Program-made: the position numbers and the translations under genes
Assembly (NCBI GenBank): GCA_947476735.1
Contig: CANJRZ010000004.1
Coordinates: forward strand, 1-52,531
Source: Sphingomonadaceae bacterium
GTDB lineage: Bacteria; Pseudomonadota; Alphaproteobacteria; Sphingomonadales; Sphingomonadaceae
Reading direction: 5' to 3'
Length of the DNA stretch: 52,531 nucleotides
Notes under the pieces: generated by a model
Databases searched by the model: none
Told to the model about the DNA's origin: nothing
Seen by the model: the letters and a program-made list of their open reading frames with translations, nothing else
Shown: positions 45,904 through 52,531 of the stretch, in pieces
How the letters are laid out: every line of letters starts with the position of its first letter
Position numbering within the stretch: position 1 is the first letter of the stretch

Positions 45904-47112
45904 TTATCTCGTGACGGCTGCAACCCGTTCGCTGGCTGTCGCTATGATCCCGGCATCCGGGAAGAGAGCTGCCAAATCGGTGGTCAGCGTCTCCGGATCG
46001 AGGCCCGGGTTGCGCTCGACATAGTCGCGCATGGCCTGTGAATTCCCGTAGAGCCCCAAGGTGACCAAGCCGCCGGCCCCCGCATGGAGCCCGCTGACGT
46101 GAACGGTCTTCGCATTGAAAACCTGTTTGGCAGAGGCAACGCACTCTGTGAACTTGTCCGCCGGACTGGAAGATAAATAGCTGGCGAAAGCAACTGCCGA
46201 GGCAAACGCTGCAGCGGGATCTCCAGCCATCTCTCCCACAGCGAAAAGCAAGCCGTCGTCCTGGGCCTTGCAGACATAGAAGCTTCCTGCCGGCCCACTG
46301 GGAAGCAGACGGATCGCAAGCGCTACTCCCGCATGATCCATCGACAGGTCCGGAAAATGCCTCGCCCGCGCGGCGGCGATGCCGATTGCGGGATCGCCTT
46401 CGCCCCCCCGGCGGCCAAGCCGTCGCAGCTCGCTGGCGACGCTGGCGTCGATCAGGTGGACCGCGTCGGCAAGGTCGCGGACCTCGCGGATTCCGAGCGG
46501 CGCGTCCTGTTGGCGGTCGCCATGCGTCTCGATGATCGTCCGAGTGCGGCGTAATTCGCCGATCACACGGCGGGCGACGATCAGGCCGATCAGCATAGCA
46601 AGGACAGCCGCGCCGGCGACCAGCGCGAGCGACATGCGTTTGAGGTGGAAGAAGCGGCGGGCCAGCGGTTCGGCGTCGATATCGGCGACCACCATCGTGC
46701 CCCGACCGACCGGCGCCAGCGCGGTGATCAGATGACGGCCCTTCGCATCCTCCCAGGTGCCGAGAACATCGGCTTGGGCCGGGGCCCGCCCCTCTCGCAC
46801 CAGCGCAATCGGGCGGGAGAGCAGGTTCAGCGTCTGCCTGCCCGGGCCCGTCAAATAGAGCGCATCGAGCCCGGTGATCTCCCGGTTGACATTGTGGAGG
46901 GTCGCGAGGCGGCGGGGTTCGGCGAGGTCGGCGTAAGGGTTGGGAGAGGCCTTGGCGAACTCGGCGACGGTCACCGCAGCCGCCAGTGCTTCCTCGCGCA
47001 GGCCCGCCTCCATGTCGGCGGTGTCCTCGCGATAAAGCAGCACGCTATTGATCGCGGCGAGCAGCAGGAAGAGCGGAAGCGCCAGTAGCAGGATGATAGT
47101 CCGGACGCTCAT
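45904..47112 (-). CDS. Membrane sensor with degenerate SpoIIE/PP2C-like C-terminal domain (putative pseudophosphatase)
   Basis: N-terminal TM, extracytoplasmic sensor, second TM/HAMP-like region; C-terminal GPAGSFYVCKAQDDGLLFAVGEMAGDPAAAFASAVAFASYL aligns by eye with GGDLYNFAMIDENRLFFVIGDVSGKGVPAALFMAMA of the 51102 gene. Confidence 0.72.
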   Translation of the reverse strand: MSVRTIILLLALPLFLLLAAINSVLLYREDTADMEAGLREEALAAAVTVAEFAKASPNPYADLAEPRRLATLHNVNREITGLDALYLTGPGRQTLNLLSRPIALVREGRAPAQADVLGTWEDAKGRHLITALAPVGRGTMVVADIDAEPLARRFFHLKRMSLALVAGAAVLAMLIGLIVARRVIGELRRTRTIIETHGDRQQDAPLGIREVRDLADAVHLIDASVASELRRLGRRGGEGDPAIGIAAARARHFPDLSMDHAGVALAIRLLPSGPAGSFYVCKAQDDGLLFAVGEMAGDPAAAFASAVAFASYLSSSPADKFTECVASAKQVFNAKTVHVSGLHAGAGGLVTLGLYGNSQAMRDYVERNPGLDPETLTTDLAALFPDAGIIATASERVAAVTR

Positions 47113-47471
47113 GCCACCTCGCTATGCTGGAGCAGCGACACGACGAACTCGGGGAACTCGCGGACGATGGTGAAGACGTGAGGCTTGGCGACGACGAGCG
47201 CGGTGAAGCCGTCGGGGCCGGCGCGATAATCGCCGCGGGCGGAAAGGCCGAACAGCAGGCCGGGCGCGTCGAACACGGGTGAGGTCGGGGCACCCGTTGC
47301 ATCGACCAACTCGCCCTCGATACGTGCCAGCAGCGTCTCGGCAACCGCGCCGGCGGTCAACACGAGCTGCCCGGGCGGATAGTGGCGGACGGACGAACGC
47401 GCGAAGACCAGCGCAAGCGCCGAATCTGTAAGCCGTTCGAAGCCGGGCAGCCGGCGCAGCGTTCCGATCAT
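47109..47471 (-). CDS. Stand-alone cyclic-nucleotide-binding-like domain protein
   Basis: MIGTLRRLPGFERLTDSALALVFARSSVRHYPPGQLVLTAGAVAETLLARIEGELVD resembles the cNMP_binding N-half; 4-bp overlaps with both neighbours. Confidence 0.65.
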   Translation of the reverse strand: MIGTLRRLPGFERLTDSALALVFARSSVRHYPPGQLVLTAGAVAETLLARIEGELVDATGAPTSPVFDAPGLLFGLSARGDYRAGPDGFTALVVAKPHVFTIVREFPEFVVSLLQHSEVA

Positions 47472-48571
47472 GGCGCGGCACCGATCGTCACGGTGCGGCC
47501 GTCGGGTAGCTTAGCCGACGCGCTCTCGCCCTCGGCGAGAATGAGCAGTGGCCCTTTGTCGGTGAACATCGGATCGGCGGCAATCCGCTCGGCGAGAATC
47601 CCTGCGGCGGCGCGGCGGAGAAGCGCATCGGTTTCTGGGGCCTCGGGCCCGGTGAAGTCGAGATGTGGCGCGCTTGCGGCGATCTGTGCCAGCTCGGCAT
47701 CGAGCGCGGCGATGCCCGCCTGGCGCACCGCCGCCTGCGCCTCATCCCGCCGGATGGCGAGCCGGCCGGCCAGGGTCGAAGCGCTGAGGGCTAGCGCGCC
47801 CTGCAGGCTGGCGATGTCGCTCGGTGCGGGAAATGGGTCGAGCGGGCGATGATCGCCGCCGGCGATGCGGAGCGCCTCCTGGCGCAGCCGGTCGAGGGGT
47901 TCGGCGATCCGGCGAACGATGAGGAGCACCGCAAGCGTGCAGCCGAGCAGTGACAGCATGCCGATGACCACGCTGGTGAACAGCGCGTTCTGGGTGGCAG
48001 TCTGGATCAGCGATACGTTGACGTCGGCACCCGCGGTCGCGACGATCCGGCCGCTGGTGCTGCGCACCGGTGCGGAGGCGGTCTTCAGCAGGCCCCATTG
48101 CTGCTGATATTCGATCGGCGAAAGATGAACCCCGCCGTGCGCCTGGACGCGACGGATGCCGGCCAGCGTCTCATCAGGCAGGTCGTCCTCGGAACCGATC
48201 GGGGAGTGATCGTCACCGATCGTTGCATCGAGGACGTAGATGATGTCTTGCCCGCCGCCCAGTATCTGAGTGTAAAGATAGGTGATGTCGAGCTTTTCGC
48301 GGATCCGCCGCATCGGCTCGACGGCGCGCAGATATTCCGGGGTCCGTTCGGCCAATTCACTCTTCGGCTCGCTGCGGGCGATTGCGATCAGCTTGTCATG
48401 GTCGTCAGGATCGATCAGCGCACCGGTCAGCGCGCTGACCGTCGCCAGCTTGCGCGAGAAGCCGTCGAGGATGGTGGCGTAGAGCCGATTGTAGGTGATC
48501 ACACCGAGGCCGATCGCGACCACCGCGATCGCCGGCAGGAAGACCCGCAGCAGCAGCGTCTGGATGGGCAT
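47468..48571 (-). CDS. Membrane sensor protein with HAMP region
   Basis: TM1, extracytoplasmic domain (LDITYLYTQILGGGQDIIYVLDATIGDDHSPIGSEDDL), TM2 and HAMP (IVRRIAEPLDRLRQEALRIAGGDHRPL); no recognised output domain. Start could be 48586. Confidence 0.75.
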   Translation of the reverse strand: MPIQTLLLRVFLPAIAVVAIGLGVITYNRLYATILDGFSRKLATVSALTGALIDPDDHDKLIAIARSEPKSELAERTPEYLRAVEPMRRIREKLDITYLYTQILGGGQDIIYVLDATIGDDHSPIGSEDDLPDETLAGIRRVQAHGGVHLSPIEYQQQWGLLKTASAPVRSTSGRIVATAGADVNVSLIQTATQNALFTSVVIGMLSLLGCTLAVLLIVRRIAEPLDRLRQEALRIAGGDHRPLDPFPAPSDIASLQGALALSASTLAGRLAIRRDEAQAAVRQAGIAALDAELAQIAASAPHLDFTGPEAPETDALLRRAAAGILAERIAADPMFTDKGPLLILAEGESASAKLPDGRTVTIGAAP

Positions 48572-48575
48572 CGCG

Positions 48576-50993
48576 TCAGGCCGCATAGGCGCGATCGTCC
48601 TTGGCCTTGAGCAGGGAGAGCGCCAGATCCGAATAGCGACTGGCGAGATCGAGGATGTCCGCCTGCCGCAGCCACATGGGCGGCGCGCCGGGGACAGTGA
48701 CCGGCATCGCCGCACCCTCCGGCCGGGTCGGGGTGAGGCAGGTGGTGAGGCGGGTCTGGACCTCGATCGAGGCGGGCTCGAACTCGGGGATGGCGGCGAT
48801 CGCGTCGATCATGTCGACGACCGTGTATGGCCGGGCTCCGTCGAGACCGAGCAGCGACATGATCAGGCCGCGTTCACCGGTGCCCATGCCGGAGCGCATC
48901 GCGCCACGCAACCGCATGCCCAGCTCTTCCGCCGGTACGAGATCGCGCAACGACTGCGCAGCGCCATAGACTTCGAGCGGGTTGGGAAAGGCCAGGCGAG
49001 CTTCGAGCATCGCGAGCAGTTCGTTCCGATCGATCGTCCGAGCTGGCTGAGGCTCGATCAACCCCTGGAGCAGCTGGAAGGTCCGACGGTCGAGGCCATT
49101 TTCCATCGCTTCGATCGCATTGGCGCGAACCTTGGGGTTCTGCGAATGCAGCGAGACGATCAGCAAATCGAAGTCAGGCAGTCGTCCGCCGAGCGCCAGC
49201 AGCTCAATCAGAAAGTCGGTCGCCAGGCCGATCTGCTGACGCTGGAAGCGCGCCATCATCCGGGTGGCCGAGGTGGGCAGCGGAAGAGCCTCGAGCGTGG
49301 CGGCGAGGATGAAGCGCGGCGCCGCGCGCTCGAATTCGGCGTGGAGCAGCGCATCGAGTCGCGACAGAAACAGCGAATGCGACAGCTTGGCGAGACTGCG
49401 CGCCGCTATCGCGCGAGCGCGATAAAGCTGGCGGGGGTTGGTCAGCTCGGCCGAAAGCCGGGGGATCGCCGTCTGGCCCCAGTCGACCAGGATTTGCTCG
49501 AGATTGTGGCGTTCGATCGGGCTCAGCCAGGTCGCACTCATCAAAATGTCGGGCACGGCCTCGAGGTCGCGGTTGAAGCGGAGCAGCGCCGCCGCTTCTT
49601 CGCGCATCGCCCGATCGGGGGAGCGGAGGTTTTCGAGCAGGGCGTCTGTCGTAATCGCCGCCGTCGGATCGATCGGAGCGCTTCCGGCCATACTCGTGGC
49701 CCCGAAATCGAGCAGCATCGCCTGCATGTTACGCGCCATGGCGCGCGGATAGAGCTGGCATAGCGCGATCACGACGGCCATCAATACCACGCCAAGCACG
49801 ACGCCCAGTCCCGACAGGTCGCGCAGGTCGGTGCGGTCGGCCGCATAGAGCAGGAAGCCGCCGGAGACGAAGCTGGCCAGCGGTTCGGCGAGCCCCTCGA
49901 CGATGGTACGAACCGGCCGCTTGGTTGCCGACGGCACGGCGTTGAAAAGCAGATTCTGGTTGTTGTACTCGATCGATGTCAGGATGCCCTGATAAGCGAG
50001 GAAACAGGCCAGCGCGCCTTCGAACGAGCCGGTGACAAACAGGAATCCGAATGCCCCGAAATAGGCGATCGGCATGATCAGCGCGACATTGCGAACGCCG
50101 AACCGACCGACCAGGCGATTGAACAGGAACAGGCAAACGAAGACGTTGAACAGGTTGGCCGACGCGTAGAGCGTCCCCATCAGGCTTGTCAGCTGGGCTT
50201 CGCTGCGGCCCTGCTGAAAGACGCGCGAATATTGAAACTCGGCAAGGTTGGTCAGCAGCAGCGTGACGAAAAGGGTAAGGGTGAGGATGAACGTGTAACG
50301 CGACGTGCGGAATGTTTGCGCTACCTGGCGTGCCTGGCTGGCCACCCCCTCATCGCCGTCCTCGACCTCGCTGTCGGCGATCGCCTTCCAGCGGCGGCGC
50401 AGGAGCAGCGCGACCGGCAGAGTCATCAGTGCGATTCCTGCCCAGATCAGGAAGAAGTCGCGCAGCGTGAATATTTCGGCGAACAGGCTGACCAGCATGC
50501 CTCCGGTGCTGGTGCCCAGCGCGGCAGCGGCGGCGAGAAGCGGAAACAGCCGCTTGCCGTCCTGGATGGTGAAATAGGCGTCGGTGTAGTTCCAGAACAG
50601 CGAGTAGAGCGCGATGTACCACATCGCCAGATAGAGCTTCAGGCCGAAGTAGAGCGGCAGCTGCAGCTCGGCCGGCAGCTGCAGACCCAACAGCAGGAAG
50701 CCGGTCACGCCTCCGGCCACGAGCAGCGCGATCGTCGCGTCGACCACGCGATCGAACGAGAAGCGTACCATCAGATAGGAGAACAAACCCGTGTAGAGGA
50801 GCATCACGACCGGTGTCATCATGAAGACGAGCGCGAGCCGGTCGGCGCCGGCATGGGTGAGGAAGGCAGCGTCGCCCGCGCTGAAACCGATGCCGAGGCC
50901 CATTTGCAGCAGGAATCCGAACAGGCCGAACTGGGCAAGCTTGGGCCACTCGCCAGGCATGACGCGGAGCAGACGATCGATCACGCCCGGCAA
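48576..50993 (-). CDS. NTT (ATP/ADP translocase)-like membrane protein with C-terminal HEAT-like repeats
   Basis: About 12 TM N-terminal half (PKLAQFGLFGFLLQMGLGIGFSAGDAAFL ... YSLFWNYTDAYFTIQDGKRLFPLLAAAAALG) resembling NTT/MFS carriers; alpha-helical C-terminal half (RAIAARSLAKLSHSLFLSRLDALLHAEFE, NPKVRANAIEAMENGL). Confidence 0.75.
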   Translation of the reverse strand: MPGVIDRLLRVMPGEWPKLAQFGLFGFLLQMGLGIGFSAGDAAFLTHAGADRLALVFMMTPVVMLLYTGLFSYLMVRFSFDRVVDATIALLVAGGVTGFLLLGLQLPAELQLPLYFGLKLYLAMWYIALYSLFWNYTDAYFTIQDGKRLFPLLAAAAALGTSTGGMLVSLFAEIFTLRDFFLIWAGIALMTLPVALLLRRRWKAIADSEVEDGDEGVASQARQVAQTFRTSRYTFILTLTLFVTLLLTNLAEFQYSRVFQQGRSEAQLTSLMGTLYASANLFNVFVCLFLFNRLVGRFGVRNVALIMPIAYFGAFGFLFVTGSFEGALACFLAYQGILTSIEYNNQNLLFNAVPSATKRPVRTIVEGLAEPLASFVSGGFLLYAADRTDLRDLSGLGVVLGVVLMAVVIALCQLYPRAMARNMQAMLLDFGATSMAGSAPIDPTAAITTDALLENLRSPDRAMREEAAALLRFNRDLEAVPDILMSATWLSPIERHNLEQILVDWGQTAIPRLSAELTNPRQLYRARAIAARSLAKLSHSLFLSRLDALLHAEFERAAPRFILAATLEALPLPTSATRMMARFQRQQIGLATDFLIELLALGGRLPDFDLLIVSLHSQNPKVRANAIEAMENGLDRRTFQLLQGLIEPQPARTIDRNELLAMLEARLAFPNPLEVYGAAQSLRDLVPAEELGMRLRGAMRSGMGTGERGLIMSLLGLDGARPYTVVDMIDAIAAIPEFEPASIEVQTRLTTCLTPTRPEGAAMPVTVPGAPPMWLRQADILDLASRYSDLALSLLKAKDDRAYAA

Positions 50994-51101
50994 GTGCTAC
51001 GCCCCTTCGTTAGGACTACCGCTGGCGTCCCGCCGGTGCGATAGTCATGCCCGGGCGACAGCTTTGGAGCGATTTCAAGTGGATGCAAGGGGCAAGATCC
51101 G

Positions 51102-52531
51102 ATGAACGATCGGCACGGCCGCAGTCCCCGCCGTTTCGGCCTGCGGCCTCAACTGCTGCTGCTGCTGTTCATCCTCAATCTCGTCGCGGCGATCGCCTAT
51201 TCGACGATGCTCTACTCGGTCGACAAGCGCGAGATCATCGGCGGGATCGACGAGCGGCTGGCCACCGCCGCCCATGCGCTGCGCGAGATGATACCGGAGG
51301 GATACCATAGCCGGGTGCACGGTCCGACATCGATCCCGGCCGCCGAGTTCGACCGGATCCAGACGAAACTGTCGCGTTTCGCGGACCGCTCCGGCCTAAT
51401 CTACGTCTATTCCTACATGCGGTTCGGCCCGACCATCTACACGGTCGCGACCAGCGCAACCGACAGGGAACTGCGCAGCGGCAGACAGGTCCGTTTTTTC
51501 GCCCGCTACGATACCGCGCCGAAACTGCTCTACCGCAGCTTCGACGACGGCCAGATTCGCTATGACGAATATCAGGACAGTTTCGGCCGTTTCCGCTCAA
51601 TCTACTTGCCGGTTCGATCCGAGGACGGACGGATTTACGTGATCGGGGCCGACGTTGACCTGGCATCGCTCGACCGCCGGTTGCGTGAAGCGCTCACCAG
51701 CTCGATCCTGATCGGCATCGGCATGTTCATCCTGTCGATGATCGTCGGCTCGCTTCTGGTGAACCGCATCGTGGGTCCGCTCGTGCGGCTGACCGATTAT
51801 ACCCGTAACATCGAGGAACGCAGCTTTGAGTCGAACGAACAGGAACTGTCGGCGATGCAGAAGATAGGCGGCACCCGCCGCGACGAGGTCGGCAGCCTCG
51901 CCGAGGCGATGTCGGCGATGATCTCGCGGCTGCAGCGTTATCTGATCGAGATGGAGGCCGCGACCGCGGCGCGGGAGCGCGTGGAAGGCGAGCTGTCGGC
52001 GGCGCGCGACATCCAGATCGGCATGCTTCCGCGCAGCTTCCCCGCGTTCCCCGAACGCAGCGATATCGATGTCCACGCTCTGCTCGAGCCGGCCAAGGAA
52101 GTGGGTGGCGATCTCTATAATTTCGCGATGATCGACGAGAACCGGCTGTTCTTCGTCATCGGCGACGTCTCGGGCAAGGGCGTGCCGGCGGCCCTGTTCA
52201 TGGCGATGGCGACCACCCTGTTCAAGGCCGCGTCGATGACTGCGGTGAATGTCGCGGCGCTGATGGCGTGGGTCAATACCGAGCTGGTCCGCTACAATGT
52301 CGCCGACCTGTTCGTCACCGCCTTCTGCGGAATCATCGATCTGCGCGACGGCAGTGTCGAATATAGCGATGCCGGTCATGAGGCGCCCTTCCTGCTGCGC
52401 GCCGACGGCAGTGTATCGCGCCTCCCCAAGCCCGAAGGCATGGCGCTCGGCGTTTTCGACGATATCGATTTCGACATCGCCCGCCTCCGGCTCGAACCCG
52501 GCGACGCTTTGATCCTGTTCACAGATGGCGT
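51102..52531 (+). CDS. SpoIIE-family PP2C serine phosphatase with sensor and HAMP domains (runs off the window)
   Basis: Translated by hand from ATG at 51102 (absent from the ORF track because it has no stop in the window): two TM, HAMP, then KEVGGDLYNFAMIDENRLFFVIGDVSGKGVPAALFMAMATTLFKAA ... YSDAGHEAPFLL ... GDALILFTDG. Confidence 0.93.
   Translation, partial: MNDRHGRSPRRFGLRPQLLLLLFILNLVAAIAYSTMLYSVDKREIIGGIDERLATAAHALREMIPEGYHSRVHGPTSIPAAEFDRIQTKLSRFADRSGLIYVYSYMRFGPTIYTVATSATDRELRSGRQVRFFARYDTAPKLLYRSFDDGQIRYDEYQDSFGRFRSIYLPVRSEDGRIYVIGADVDLASLDRRLREALTSSILIGIGMFILSMIVGSLLVNRIVGPLVRLTDYTRNIEERSFESNEQELSAMQKIGGTRRDEVGSLAEAMSAMISRLQRYLIEMEAATAARERVEGELSAARDIQIGMLPRSFPAFPERSDIDVHALLEPAKEVGGDLYNFAMIDENRLFFVIGDVSGKGVPAALFMAMATTLFKAASMTAVNVAALMAWVNTELVRYNVADLFVTAFCGIIDLRDGSVEYSDAGHEAPFLLRADGSVSRLPKPEGMALGVFDDIDFDIARLRLEPGDALILFTDG

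Noticed and set aside
1-52531. CRISPR array, prophage, toxin-antitoxin or restriction system
   Set aside because: No regularly spaced direct repeats with unique spacers, and no phage, TA or RM protein families recognised on either strand.

Overview
This is a high-GC bacterial chromosome segment. Gene content, codon-bias shadow ORFs and the repeat families look like a sphingomonad-type alphaproteobacterium (inference). The first half is mostly housekeeping: tRNA-Asn, nadK, moaA, mfd, sdhE, recG, tyrS, anmK, nrdA and nrdB. Mixed in are c-di-GMP enzymes, a vWA protein, an MFS transporter, three glycine-zipper proteins and a SnoaL/NTF2-like plus PRISE-like SDR locus. The second half has a TonB receptor/FecR/ECF-sigma module, a GT-C-like membrane pair, a ZntB/CorA transporter, a dienelactone hydrolase, a CHASE4-GGDEF-EAL protein, a second TonB receptor and a SET-domain protein overlapping a fold-III PLP enzyme gene. 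It ends in a partner-switching locus: RsbW-like kinase, STAS, degenerate SpoIIE-like sensor, cNMP-like domain, HAMP sensor, NTT-like transporter with a HEAT-like tail, and an intact SpoIIE/PP2C phosphatase cut by the window edge. The strongest leads are (1) that signalling/transporter locus with an apparently dead phosphatase paralogue; (2) the SET + PLP-enzyme pair, where the usual decarboxylase Cys appears replaced; (3) an intergenic double-hairpin repeat family with covarying stems and purine triloops; (4) a decayed partial duplicate of the NTF2/SDR locus; and (5) a glycine-zipper protein with about nine GYYDxxGRWV repeats. I saw no CRISPR array, rRNA, transposase or prophage genes. All calls come from reading the sequence; no database search was run.
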